Source: Inquilinus sp. Marseille-Q2685
GTDB taxonomy: Bacteria > Pseudomonadota > Alphaproteobacteria > DSM-16000 > Inquilinaceae
Assembly (NCBI RefSeq): GCF_916619195.1
Contig: NZ_CAKAKL010000001.1
Location: 682,001-746,000, forward strand
Reading direction: 5' to 3'
DNA length: 64,000 bases
The first letter of the stretch is position 1; every line of letters starts with the position of its first letter. Made by a program: the position numbers and the translations under genes. Positions 50,418 to 59,395 of this stretch are shown piece after piece. Below the pieces are notes generated by a model, which was given only the letters and a program-made list of their open reading frames with translations, made no database searches and was not told the DNA's origin.

Positions 50418-51728
50418 ATGTTCACCCCCTCCGTCCTTGCCCTCGCCCCGATCCTCGACGCCCCGATCGACGGCGCCAGCAAGGGCCTGCCGCCCGGCCT
50501 GAAGCCGATCCCGTTCCGCAGCATCGGCGACCAGGGCTGGAACGCGCTGTCGGGCGACCTGCCCTTCCCGCAGGCGCTGCTGAAGCGGTCGGTCTTGGAG
50601 CGCAATGCCCGCTGGATGCGCGACATCCTGGCCGAGACCGGCGTCGCCCTGGCGCCGCACGGCAAGACCACGATGAGCCCGCAGCTGTTCGACCTGCAGC
50701 TCGCCAACGGCTCCTGGGGAATCACCGTCGCCACCGCCCAGCAGTTCGAGGTGTGCCGCCGCTACGGGGTGAAGCGGATCCTGGTCGCCAACCAGCTGGT
50801 CGACGCCGCGGCGATGCGCTCGGTGCTGGCGGCGCTGGCCGCCGATCCGGATCTCGAGGCCTTCTGCCTGGTCGATTCCGTTGCCGGGGTGCGCCGCCTG
50901 GCCGAGGCCGCGCGGGCCACGCCGCCGCGGCGCCCGCTGGGCCTGCTGGTCGAGATCGGCATGGCCGGAGGCCGCACCGGCTGCCGCACCGCCGCCGAGG
51001 CGCTGGAGGTGGCCCGGGCCGCGGCCGATGCCCCCGGCCTCGCCCTGCGCGGCGTCGAGGGCTATGAGGGTCTGGTCGTCACCAGGGACGCGGCGGCGGA
51101 CGAGATCGCCGTCAGCGGTTTCCTCGACCGGCTGGCGGCGCTGGCGGCGGAAATCGACGGCGCCGGGCTGTTCTCCACCGAGCCGGTGCTGCTGAGCGCC
51201 GGCGGCTCGGCCTATTACGACATCGTCGCCCGCAGGCTGTCCGAGGTCCGGCTGTCGCGCCCGACCCAGGTGGTGGTGCGCAGCGGCTGCTACCTGACCC
51301 ATGATTCCGGCCAGTACACCCGGCTGTTCGAGCACATCGTCCGCCGCATCCCGGCCGACTGGCGCCGGCACGGCGACCTGGAGCCGGCGCTGGAGGTCTG
51401 GTCGATGGTGCAGTCGCGGCCGGAGCCTGGGCTGGCGCTGCTGACCATGGGCAAGCGCGACGTGTCCTACGACATCGAGCTGCCGATCCCGACCCTTTGG
51501 CGCCCCGCCGGCGCCGCGGCGCCGCAGCCGGTGCTGGCCGGCGCGGTGCTGAGCGCGATGAACGACCAGCACGCCTATCTGAAGCTGCCGGAGGGCTTCG
51601 ACCCGCAGGTCGGCGACCTGGTCTGCTGCGGCATCTCCCACCCCTGCACCACCTTCGACAAATGGCAGGTGATGATGGTGGTGGAGGACGACTACCGCGT
51701 CTCCGGCGCGATCCGGACGTTCTTCTGA
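50418..51728 (+). CDS. D-serine deaminase-like PLP enzyme (amino acid deaminase)
   Basis: 436-residue fold-type III PLP protein of the DSD1/D-threonine-aldolase class. The N-terminal barrel holds the PLP lysine (PHGKTTMSPQ, Lys83), and the C-terminal zinc site is ISHPCTTFDKW. It should eliminate ammonia from a D-amino acid, probably D-serine or a relative, with 2-aminoacrylate as intermediate. That fits the linked RidA. It is translationally coupled to the next gene (TGATG). Confidence 0.82.
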   Translation: MFTPSVLALAPILDAPIDGASKGLPPGLKPIPFRSIGDQGWNALSGDLPFPQALLKRSVLERNARWMRDILAETGVALAPHGKTTMSPQLFDLQLANGSWGITVATAQQFEVCRRYGVKRILVANQLVDAAAMRSVLAALAADPDLEAFCLVDSVAGVRRLAEAARATPPRRPLGLLVEIGMAGGRTGCRTAAEALEVARAAADAPGLALRGVEGYEGLVVTRDAAADEIAVSGFLDRLAALAAEIDGAGLFSTEPVLLSAGGSAYYDIVARRLSEVRLSRPTQVVVRSGCYLTHDSGQYTRLFEHIVRRIPADWRRHGDLEPALEVWSMVQSRPEPGLALLTMGKRDVSYDIELPIPTLWRPAGAAAPQPVLAGAVLSAMNDQHAYLKLPEGFDPQVGDLVCCGISHPCTTFDKWQVMMVVEDDYRVSGAIRTFF

Positions 51729-52648
51729 TGGCCTATGTGGTCGACATCGTCTCGCGCCTGCGCCGCATGGAGGCCTCGCTGCGGCCGTCCGAGCAGCGGG
51801 TGGCCGAGGCGGTGCTGGCCGATCCCGGCTTCGCCACCCGCGCCAGCATCGCCGAGCTGGCGCGCCGCGCCCGGGTCAGCGAGCCCTCGGTCACCCGCTT
51901 CTGCCGCGCCCTCGGCTGCGACAGCGTGCGCGACTTCAAGGTGCGGCTGGCGCAGGACCTGGCCGTCGCCAGCCCCTATCTGGAGCGCCGCCCGCAGGCC
52001 GGCGCGCCGCCGGACGACGTCGCCCAGCTGGCCGACCGGGTGCTGGACAGCGTGATCGAGGCGGTGACCGCCGTGCGCAACCAGCTGGACCCGCAGCCGC
52101 TGCGCCAGGCGATCGAGGCGATCGCCAGGGCGCGCCGGCTCGACATCTACGGCGTCGGCGGCGGTTCGCATGCCGTCGGCCACGACGCCTGGCTGCGCTT
52201 CTTCCGCCTCGACCTGCCGACCGACTTCCATGCCGACACCCAGCTGCAGCGCATGTCCGCCGCGACGCTCGGCCCCGACGACTGCGTGCTGGCGATCTGC
52301 AATTCCGGCCGCTTCCGCGACCTGGTGGAGAGCGTCGAGACCGCCCGGCAATACGGCGCCACCACCGTCGCCCTCACCCGGCCGGACACGCCGCTGGCCC
52401 GGGCCGCCGAGATCGTGCTGGCGGCGGCGCCGCCGGAGGACAGCGACATCTTCAAGCCGACCGCGTCGCGCCTGGCCCATATGGCGGTGATCGACGTGGT
52501 CGCGACCGGCGTCGCCATGCGCCGCGGCCCGGCGGCGCTGGAAAGCCTGCGCCGGGTCAAGCTGAGCCTGAGCCAGATCCCCACCATCGACGAGCCGGCG
52601 ACGCCCGCGCCGCCCCCCTCCGCCCGACGGAAGACCATCCATGCCTGA
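51728..52648 (+). CDS. MurR/RpiR-family transcriptional regulator
   Basis: 306 residues with an N-terminal HTH_6 domain (ASIAELARRARVSEPSVTRFCRALGC) and a C-terminal SIS domain (about 125-265, with ICNSGRFRDLVESV). It typically binds a phosphosugar-like effector and TGTAA-N5-TTACA-type operators. It overlaps the deaminase stop and the D-aminoacylase start, and is probably the regulator of both divergent operons. A C-terminal Pro-rich tail is unusual. Confidence 0.9.
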   Translation: MAYVVDIVSRLRRMEASLRPSEQRVAEAVLADPGFATRASIAELARRARVSEPSVTRFCRALGCDSVRDFKVRLAQDLAVASPYLERRPQAGAPPDDVAQLADRVLDSVIEAVTAVRNQLDPQPLRQAIEAIARARRLDIYGVGGGSHAVGHDAWLRFFRLDLPTDFHADTQLQRMSAATLGPDDCVLAICNSGRFRDLVESVETARQYGATTVALTRPDTPLARAAEIVLAAAPPEDSDIFKPTASRLAHMAVIDVVATGVAMRRGPAALESLRRVKLSLSQIPTIDEPATPAPPPSARRKTIHA

Positions 52649-54095
52649 CCGCGCCTCTTACGACCTCCTGCTCCGCAACGGCACCGTGATCGACGGGTCC
52701 GGCGCCCCCCGCATCCAGGCCGATGTCGCGATCCTGGGAGACCGCATCGCCGCCGTCGCCCCGACCGGCGGCATCGCGCCCGAGCGGGCGCGGGAGAGCA
52801 TCGACGTCGCCGGCCGGGTGATCGCCCCCGGCTTCATCGACGTGCACACCCATGACGACCGGGCGGGGATCGACGGCCCGGACATGCTGCCGAAGATCAG
52901 CCAGGGCGTGACCACCGTGGTGGTCGGCAATTGCGGCATCAGCCTGTCGCCGCTGACCCTGGACCGCGCCCCGCCGCCGCCCTTGAACCTGCTGGGCGAC
53001 CAGGCCGCCTACGAGTTCCCGAGCTTCGCCGACTACCGCGCCCGGCTGGACCGGGTGGTGCCGGGCGTCAACGTGGCGGCGCTGATCGGCCATTCCTCGC
53101 TGCGCATCGGCACCATGGCGGATGTCGGCCGCAAGGCGGATGCCGGCGAGATCGACGCCATGCGCCGCCTGCTGGCCGACAGCCTGGATGCGGGCGCCAT
53201 CGGCTTCTCCACCGGCCTCTACTACAAGCCGAACGCCGCGGCCGACGCCGACGAGGTGGCGGCGCTGGCCGAGCTGCTGGCCGACCGCGGCGGCGTCTAC
53301 GCCACCCATATGCGCGACGAGCACGACAAGGTGCTGGATTCGCTGGAGGAGAGCTTCAGCACAGCCCGCCGCGCCAAGGTGCCGGTAGTGATCTCGCACC
53401 ACAAATGCGCCGGGCCGCACAATTGGGGCCGCAGCCGCGAGACCCTGCCGGTGATCGAGGCGGCGAGCAAGACCCAGCCGGTCGGCCTGGACGCCTATCC
53501 CTACACCGCCGGCTCGACCGTGCTGGATCCGGACCATGTCACCGGCGACATCCGGATCATGGTCGCCTGGTCCAAGGCGAAGCCGGAGATGGCGGGCCGC
53601 GACCTGGCCGACATCGCCGCCGAATGGGGCTGCACCGAGAAGGAGGCGGCGGTGCGGCTGCATCCGGCCGGCGCCATCTATTTCCAGATGGACGAGGCCG
53701 ATGTCCGCCGCATCCTGTCCTTCCCGCTGACCATGATCGGCTCAGACGGCCTGCCGCATGACAGCCACCCGCATCCCCGCCTGTGGGGCACCTTCCCGCG
53801 CGTTCTGGGCCATTACAGCCGCGACCTCGGCCTGTTCCCGCTGGAGACGGCGGTGCACAAGATGACCGGCCTGTCGGCGATGCGCTTCAACCTGCCGGAC
53901 CGCGGCCTGGTGCGCGAGGGCCACGCCGCCGACCTGGTGGTGTTCGACCCGCACCACATCGCCGACGCCGCCACCTTCGAGGCCCCGAAGACCCCGTCCC
54001 GCGGCCTCGACTTCGTGCTGGTCAACGGCTGCATGTCCTGGCGCGCGGGAGAGACCGAGGTCGACCGGGCGGGGCGGCTGCTGGCGCGGGGGTAG
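52641..54095 (+). CDS. D-aminoacylase (N-acyl-D-amino-acid deacylase)
   Basis: 484 residues, the size of Alcaligenes D-aminoacylases. An amidohydrolase barrel with metal motif FIDVHTHDD, the cysteine in VVGNCGISL, histidines in THMRDEHD and SHHKCAG, and the aspartate in GSDGLPHD. It removes the acyl group from N-acyl-D-amino acids to give free D-amino acid. Its start overlaps the RpiR gene by 8 nt. It supplies substrate for the deaminase in the same operon. Confidence 0.87.
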   Translation: MPDRASYDLLLRNGTVIDGSGAPRIQADVAILGDRIAAVAPTGGIAPERARESIDVAGRVIAPGFIDVHTHDDRAGIDGPDMLPKISQGVTTVVVGNCGISLSPLTLDRAPPPPLNLLGDQAAYEFPSFADYRARLDRVVPGVNVAALIGHSSLRIGTMADVGRKADAGEIDAMRRLLADSLDAGAIGFSTGLYYKPNAAADADEVAALAELLADRGGVYATHMRDEHDKVLDSLEESFSTARRAKVPVVISHHKCAGPHNWGRSRETLPVIEAASKTQPVGLDAYPYTAGSTVLDPDHVTGDIRIMVAWSKAKPEMAGRDLADIAAEWGCTEKEAAVRLHPAGAIYFQMDEADVRRILSFPLTMIGSDGLPHDSHPHPRLWGTFPRVLGHYSRDLGLFPLETAVHKMTGLSAMRFNLPDRGLVREGHAADLVVFDPHHIADAATFEAPKTPSRGLDFVLVNGCMSWRAGETEVDRAGRLLARG

Positions 54096-54108
54096 GATCC
54101 GTTCGGAC

Positions 54109-54129
54109 CCCAAGGCTGTCATCCTTGGG
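54109..54129. terminator. Hairpin after the D-aminoacylase gene
   Basis: CCCAAGG at 54109-54115 and CCTTGGG at 54123-54129 pair around a 7-nt loop, 13 nt after the D-aminoacylase stop. No T tract follows, so it may be a Rho-independent-like or mRNA-stabilising hairpin. Confidence 0.4.
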
Positions 54130-54205
54130 CACTGCCATCCTGGGACAAGGTCTAGCCGGCGTCGCTTCGGTACGTCTGGCGGGTCACTGTCGGCGCAACT
54201 ATGAT

Positions 54206-54227
54206 CCTTCGACGGCCATGTCGAAGG
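54206..54227 (+). promoter_or_regulatory. Leader hairpin next to the lipoprotein ribosome site
   Basis: CCTTCGAC at 54206-54213 pairs perfectly with GTCGAAGG at 54220-54227. The GGGGGAG ribosome site follows at once and the ATG is at 54235. The helix sits against the ribosome site and could tune translation. Confidence 0.3.
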
Positions 54228-54234
54228 GGGAGTC

Positions 54235-55380
54235 ATGGTTGTGTTCCGGATGAGAAGAACCGCTCTGCGCCAGTGGCAGGCAGTCTGCCTTTGCTTCCTC
54301 GCGTTCGTGGGCTGCGCAAGAGATCCGGATGCCGGGGCCTCGAAGCCGAAGCTTGTCTCCTATGACCTCCCTTCCGAGAACCCCGTGCGGGAGATCGGGG
54401 CGACCCAAGCCTTGGCTGCGGCAGGCCGTCTCTGGCTGGTCGGCAGAGGTGGAGGCTTGGCGTCCTTCGGACTCGAGGGCGACTTCCGGAACGGCACCTT
54501 TGCCAGCGATGTGTTGTTCGCCGCGAAGTCTGGCGGAACGCTTTGGGTGCTGCGATCGACCGAAGTGCGGTATCGCGAGGTAGAAGATCCTCCGACACGC
54601 ATCCCAATCGGAGGCACCTTCGTCGTCTCAAAATGGGCCGGAGGGGCGTTCGAGGATTCGGCCCCGCTCAGGCTGTCCGAAATGCCGACGGCCCTGGCCA
54701 TTTCCCAGGACGGGTCTCGTCTCGTCGTCTCGCCCAGCCGGATCAGCAACCTTCCGGGCGGATCCCGTCGTTGGACCTCCCGCAAGCTGAAAGGACCCGC
54801 CGAGCCTCTGCACCCACCCTCCACGCCAGCGATCGCGATGATCGGCGACGACCTTTATCTGGGCTTCAATTTCGGCGAGTTCGGCGGCGGCCTTCGAAAG
54901 GTCTCGCTCTCAACCGGCGTCGCCCGCAACATCGTCTACAAATACGGCCAAACGCCCTGTCAGGGATGCGAACCGATCACCGGCATCATCGCCGACCCGG
55001 CCTCCCCAGACTGCATCCTGATCTCGGCCGGCCTGATCCACATGATGTCCTGGGGCCGGATCTCTCAGATCTGCGGCGACCGGGCAACAGTCAAATTCGA
55101 GAAGACCTTCACGGTCGACTGGGGCAGGAAGTCGATAGAGATGACCGTGCCGTTCTTCGGGATCGCAGCGGCACCGCCCGGGGGCTTCTGGGCGATCGCC
55201 CCCGGGACGCTCTACCGGTTCGAGGGTCAGGATCCGAAGGAATACCCTCTGTCTGAGCCCAAGACCGCCGACGGCTTGGTCATTAACCGCGATCTTCCCG
55301 GCGTCATCATTGTCTATACCAATGCGAACCAGGCCTTTTCCCTGAGCGGCACGACACCGATGCTCGTCCCCCTGGATTGA
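54235..55380 (+). CDS. Predicted lipoprotein, paralogue of 57711 gene
   Basis: 381 residues. The N-terminus is basic and hydrophobic, ending in a lipobox-like FVGC, so it is probably an outer-membrane or periplasmic lipoprotein. The rest is predicted beta-rich with repeated short strands, perhaps a propeller. It shares landmarks with the other paralogue: LYLGFNFGEFGGGL, PITGII and ILISAGLIHM, and two Cys in TPCQGCEP. No family recognised. Codon use and base composition look less GC-biased than the operon before it. A hairpin precedes its ribosome site. Confidence 0.7.
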   Translation: MVVFRMRRTALRQWQAVCLCFLAFVGCARDPDAGASKPKLVSYDLPSENPVREIGATQALAAAGRLWLVGRGGGLASFGLEGDFRNGTFASDVLFAAKSGGTLWVLRSTEVRYREVEDPPTRIPIGGTFVVSKWAGGAFEDSAPLRLSEMPTALAISQDGSRLVVSPSRISNLPGGSRRWTSRKLKGPAEPLHPPSTPAIAMIGDDLYLGFNFGEFGGGLRKVSLSTGVARNIVYKYGQTPCQGCEPITGIIADPASPDCILISAGLIHMMSWGRISQICGDRATVKFEKTFTVDWGRKSIEMTVPFFGIAAAPPGGFWAIAPGTLYRFEGQDPKEYPLSEPKTADGLVINRDLPGVIIVYTNANQAFSLSGTTPMLVPLD

Positions 55381-55444
55381 CAGCGGAGCTTGTGTCAGGG
55401 CAGGCCGCCGCCCAAGCCTGGGGCAGACGGCCGCCCCCCTTCCC

Positions 55445-57052
55445 TCACCGCATCAGCTTGGCGAAATCCCCATCCAGCCTCGCCAGCGCGGCATCGATCA
55501 CGCCGCGCCGCTCCTTGATCCAGGCATCCTGCTCCGCCAGCCCGGCCCGGGCCTTGGCGATCATGCGCTCCATCTCCGCCGGCTGCGGGCCGCCGGTCGT
55601 GGCACGGGCCTTCACGATCGCCACCGGGTCGAGCGCGGCGCGGAACTCCGCCTCGGCCATCGGCAGCGCCTGCGGGTATTTCGTGCCGGCGACGGCCTCG
55701 GCATAGATCCGCTGCGCCTCGGCATAGGGGAAATCCAGCGGCTTGATGCCGTTCTGCCGGGCGTAGTCCACCACCTCCGACGCGAAATGATGGCCCTCGC
55801 GGAAGGGCAGGCCGTATTTGCGCATCAGGATGTCGGCCAGCTCCTGCGAGGCCGTCCAGTCGCTGTTCAGCTCCTCCAGCGCCCGGTCGCGGTTGATCAC
55901 CAGTGCCTTCAGCACGCGGTCGAGACCCTTCAGCGTTTTGATGCCGGCCTCGACCATCGCCGTGTTCTGGTCGACATCCTTCGGGTCCGGCATGCCCGGC
56001 GTGATGTTGTGGGTCTGGATGATCGGCCCGAGCGCCAGCGTCACCGCCGTCGACGCATCGCTGCGGGTCGAGTTGAGCAGGCCCGGATTGCGCTTCTGCG
56101 GCATCGCGCTCGACACATAGGTGTTGCCGCCGCCCTCCTCCAGCAGGATCCAGGGCCGCGGCCCGGCATATTGCGTCATGACGTCCTCGACGAAATTGCC
56201 GGTGTGCAGGGCGATCGCCGTGACCACCGCCCCGACCTCGACCGGCTCGTCCATCGAGGAGATCTGCGAGGCGTCATAGGCGTTGTCGACCAGCTGCGCG
56301 AAGCCGAGATAGTCGGCCATGCGCTGGCGGTTCAGCGGCCAGCCGGTGCCGTTGAGCACCGTCGTGCCCATCGCCGACCGGTCGATGCGCGCATAGGCCT
56401 GGCGGATGCGCTCGGCATCGCGCGCGAAGCCGGCGGCATGGCCCAGCAGATAGTGGCCGAAGCTGTTCGGCTGGGCGGCGACGCCATTGGTGTAGTTGGG
56501 AACGACGGTGTCGGCATGCTTGGCCGCCAGCTCGACCAGCGTCGCGGCCGTGACGTTGAGCTGCTCGGCCAGGTCCAGCAGGTCGTCGCGCAGGATCGCC
56601 GCGCGGTAGGTGGCGTGCATGTCCTGGCTGGAGCGACCGGCATGCAGCAGGGTGACATCCACGCCGCCAGCCTTGATCAGCAGCGGCTCGAAGGTGATCA
56701 CGCTGCTAGGCCGCCGGGCCCCTTCCTTGTTGCCGTCCTCGATGACCTTGGCGATGGCCGCCGCGATGCCCGGCGCCAGCTGCTTGTCCAGCAAGCCCTC
56801 ATCGGTGTTGATGACGGCGGTCGCCTTGTTGATCTCCCCGAGCCAGAAGAACTCGTCGCGCTCGGCGGCAGAGGCGCCGGCCGGCCACAGCGATGCCGCG
56901 GCGAGGGCGGAGATCAGCAGGGGGCGCCGGAGCGGTCGTCCGGGCCGTGAACGCCTCTCCGGGCCTGCGGGGATCCCGATTGCGCTGGCCATGGCTGACA
57001 ACCCGGCCGCGCTCGCCGCCGCGCGAATCGCGGCTCGACTCATCAACGCCAT
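55445..57052 (-). CDS. Exported argininosuccinate lyase/fumarase-superfamily lyase
   Basis: 535 residues. The superfamily signature SSAMPQKRNP is at 314-323, with the GRSSQDMH segment and AQPNSFGHYLL. In the segment where argininosuccinate lyases have a catalytic Thr-His (YTH), this protein has YTN (Asn189). A hydrophobic, possibly twin-arginine signal segment (RRPLLISALAAASLWPAGASA) follows an odd ~40-residue N-terminal stretch, suggesting export. The start has AAGGGGG 5 nt upstream. The substrate is unknown, and the His-to-Asn change argues against argininosuccinate. Confidence 0.78.
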   Translation of the reverse strand: MALMSRAAIRAAASAAGLSAMASAIGIPAGPERRSRPGRPLRRPLLISALAAASLWPAGASAAERDEFFWLGEINKATAVINTDEGLLDKQLAPGIAAAIAKVIEDGNKEGARRPSSVITFEPLLIKAGGVDVTLLHAGRSSQDMHATYRAAILRDDLLDLAEQLNVTAATLVELAAKHADTVVPNYTNGVAAQPNSFGHYLLGHAAGFARDAERIRQAYARIDRSAMGTTVLNGTGWPLNRQRMADYLGFAQLVDNAYDASQISSMDEPVEVGAVVTAIALHTGNFVEDVMTQYAGPRPWILLEEGGGNTYVSSAMPQKRNPGLLNSTRSDASTAVTLALGPIIQTHNITPGMPDPKDVDQNTAMVEAGIKTLKGLDRVLKALVINRDRALEELNSDWTASQELADILMRKYGLPFREGHHFASEVVDYARQNGIKPLDFPYAEAQRIYAEAVAGTKYPQALPMAEAEFRAALDPVAIVKARATTGGPQPAEMERMIAKARAGLAEQDAWIKERRGVIDAALARLDGDFAKLMR

Positions 57053-57241
57053 CGTTTCCCCCTTGGCTGTTTGAGAGGCAACGCTAGCATCCGTCGGTTT
57101 TGCCGGACAATCTCGATGGGCTTCGAATCCTTTCCGAATGTCAGCCAAGCGGACCGGAGCCGGACGGGATCGACAGGCCGGCGGTGATCGCCGATGCTGG
57201 TCGCCGATTTTTTTAGCTGCGCATTTCCGGGAGAGAGTCCG

Positions 57242-57697
57242 ATGCTGGTCCTGGCATTCCTGATCGGCTGTGTCGCCGGGCTGCGGACGATGACCGGGCC
57301 GGCGGCCGTCAGCTGGGCCGCCCATCTCGGCTGGCTGCCGCTCGACGGCACCGGGCTGGCTTTTCTCGGCGCCGCGGTCACGCCCTGGCTGCTCACCCTC
57401 GCCGCGATCGCCGAGCTGGTCGCCGACCAGCTGCCACGCACGCCGAGCCGGAAGGTGCCGGTGCAGTTCGGCGCCCGGATCGTCAGCGGCGCGGTCTGCG
57501 GCGCCGCCTTCGGCATCGTCGGCGGCTCGGTGATCGGCGGGATCGCCGCGGGCATCGCCGGCGCGGTGGTCGGGACACTCGTGGGGTACGAGCTGCGGTC
57601 CCGGCTGGCCCGGGCCGCGGGCCGCGACCTGCCGATCGCCCTGCTGGAGGACGCGATCGCGATCGGCGGCGCGATCTGGATCGTCGCGTCGCTTTGA
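57242..57697 (+). CDS. DUF4126 family membrane protein
   Basis: 151 residues with several hydrophobic segments. Motifs GCVAGLRTMTGPAAVSWAA, ELVADQLPRTPSR and ALLEDAIAI are typical of DUF4126 proteins. GGAGAGAGTCC lies before the ATG. Function unknown. It is 13 nt upstream of the second lipoprotein and is likely cotranscribed with it. Confidence 0.78.
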   Translation: MLVLAFLIGCVAGLRTMTGPAAVSWAAHLGWLPLDGTGLAFLGAAVTPWLLTLAAIAELVADQLPRTPSRKVPVQFGARIVSGAVCGAAFGIVGGSVIGGIAAGIAGAVVGTLVGYELRSRLARAAGRDLPIALLEDAIAIGGAIWIVASL

Positions 57698-57710
57698 GGA
57701 AGGCAGCATC

Positions 57711-58856
57711 GTGCACGGCTTCCGGATGCTTATCGTCACCACGACCGTGGTGCCGTTTCTGCTTCTTGCAGGATGCAGCGGCTCGCCAGGGCGATCGGGA
57801 GGCTCTACCGACGTTGCCATGGCTGCAGAGCGCACTTCTGGGCCGGGCCAGGTGGCGACGACAGGCGAATATCGAAACTACAGCCGGGGCCTGAGCCTGG
57901 GCGGCCGGCTGTGGCTGCGCAACGAGGATGGCAGCCTGGCTTCCCTGACGCTGCCCGGCGGCGTGCGCACGCCCCATTTCACCGACGGTGTGATCGACCT
58001 CGCCGTGTCGGACGGAAAACCGGTCGTCTTGCGATCGCTCTCCCTCAACCCGTTCGATATGGAGGAGACGTTCCGGCCGGCCGGCGGCACCTTCGTCCTG
58101 TCGTCGTGGACAGGGGACGTGTTCAAGGATTCCGAACCCCTCAAGCTGCCACTGATGCCGCGAGCGCTGATCATCGTCAACGGGCGCCCGATGGTGCTGT
58201 CGCCCCGCCGGATAGATATCCAGGGCGCCGACGGACGCTGGACGTCAAAGCCCCTGAAGGGCGAGATCCGGGGTCATCCGACTGCCGACTCCCCGATCGT
58301 CCTGGCGGTCAACGGGCAGTTGTACATCGGCCACGACTTCGGCGAATGGGGTGGCGGCCTGCAGCGTCTGGACCTGGCGACCGGCGTCGTCACCGACATC
58401 GGGCGGGACAGCAACGGAGGGTGCACCGGCCACCTGTGCGGTCTTCCTATCACCGGGCTGATTCAAGCCTCCGGTGAGCCGGGTTGTATCCTGGCTTCCA
58501 CCGGGCTGGCGCACATGGTCTTGCAGCAGGGTGCCATCCTGAAGCTGTGCGAAGACCAGGTTTCAGTCGTCTGGGAGAAGGCGTGGATGCAACAATTTCC
58601 CGGAGGGGTGTTCCGGCAAAGCGAAGCCTTCTACGGATTGGCCGACGGAGCCCAAGGTGAATTCTGGATCCTCGGGTATGGCGTGCTATACCGGTTCGAC
58701 GGGACTCATGCCGTCGCGGTTCCGATACCAGAGCTAGCCAAGCTGGGGGACGTCTGGATCAGCCGCGTCATCCCAGGCCATATGATGATCTATTACAGCC
58801 CGGTTGCACCGGAACCGCTGGGAAAGCCCATGCCCCATCTCATCACCCGGGAATGA
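57711..58856 (+). CDS. Predicted lipoprotein, paralogue of 54235 gene
   Basis: 381 residues, the same length as its paralogue. It begins with a hydrophobic helix and lipobox LLLAGCSGS. It starts with GTG at 57711, 7 nt after GAGGAAGG; an ATG at 57726 is an alternative. Shared features are LYIGHDFGEWGGGL, LCGLPITGLI and ILASTGLAHM. It probably sits in the envelope. No function recognised. Confidence 0.72.
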   Translation: MHGFRMLIVTTTVVPFLLLAGCSGSPGRSGGSTDVAMAAERTSGPGQVATTGEYRNYSRGLSLGGRLWLRNEDGSLASLTLPGGVRTPHFTDGVIDLAVSDGKPVVLRSLSLNPFDMEETFRPAGGTFVLSSWTGDVFKDSEPLKLPLMPRALIIVNGRPMVLSPRRIDIQGADGRWTSKPLKGEIRGHPTADSPIVLAVNGQLYIGHDFGEWGGGLQRLDLATGVVTDIGRDSNGGCTGHLCGLPITGLIQASGEPGCILASTGLAHMVLQQGAILKLCEDQVSVVWEKAWMQQFPGGVFRQSEAFYGLADGAQGEFWILGYGVLYRFDGTHAVAVPIPELAKLGDVWISRVIPGHMMIYYSPVAPEPLGKPMPHLITRE

Positions 58857-58875
58857 CCGACTGCGGGTGCCGGGT

Positions 58876-59310
58876 TCAAGCCGCCCCCTCTCCCGCCAGC
58901 AGGATGCGAAGCGCGAAGATCACCCACATCGCCAGCAGCAGCACGAAGCCGGCGGCGAAGGCGGCGAAGCGGGGACCCAGGCGGTTCGAGCCGGTGTGCA
59001 CCGCCACATGCAGGATCCGGGTGGCGACGAACAGCCAGGACATCACCACGAACGGCAGGTCCGCCTTCCTCGTCATCATCGCCAGGATCACCAGCACGAA
59101 GAACAGCAGCGGCAGCTGCAGCTGGCTGTGGAAGCTGTTCGAGACCTGGGTGGCGCGCGCCGGCCAGGCCGGCTGGCCGAGGGCGACGTCGCCGACGCGC
59201 ACCTCGCCCCGCCGCAGCGCGCCATGGCGCTGCTGCAGCATCCAGACCGCCAGCAGGAAGATCAGCGCGACCTGCACGAAGACCGGCAGGAGGATGGCTT
59301 GCACGGACAT
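58876..59310 (-). CDS. MAPEG family membrane protein
   Basis: 144 residues with four membrane helices. The MAPEG-like core is VSNSFHSQLQLPLLFFVLVILAM and ATRILHVAVHTGSNRLGPR. MAPEG proteins include glutathione transferases and leukotriene synthases, but bacterial members are mostly uncharacterised. It is downstream of the ABC permease on the same strand with an 85-nt gap. Confidence 0.8.
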   Translation of the reverse strand: MSVQAILLPVFVQVALIFLLAVWMLQQRHGALRRGEVRVGDVALGQPAWPARATQVSNSFHSQLQLPLLFFVLVILAMMTRKADLPFVVMSWLFVATRILHVAVHTGSNRLGPRFAAFAAGFVLLLAMWVIFALRILLAGEGAA

Positions 59311-59395
59311 GGCGTCTCCGCGGTTCGGGCGGCCCCGGAAGGCCGGGTACGATACGAGATCATACGCCGGTTCCCGATGCCCCTCGCACCCATGA

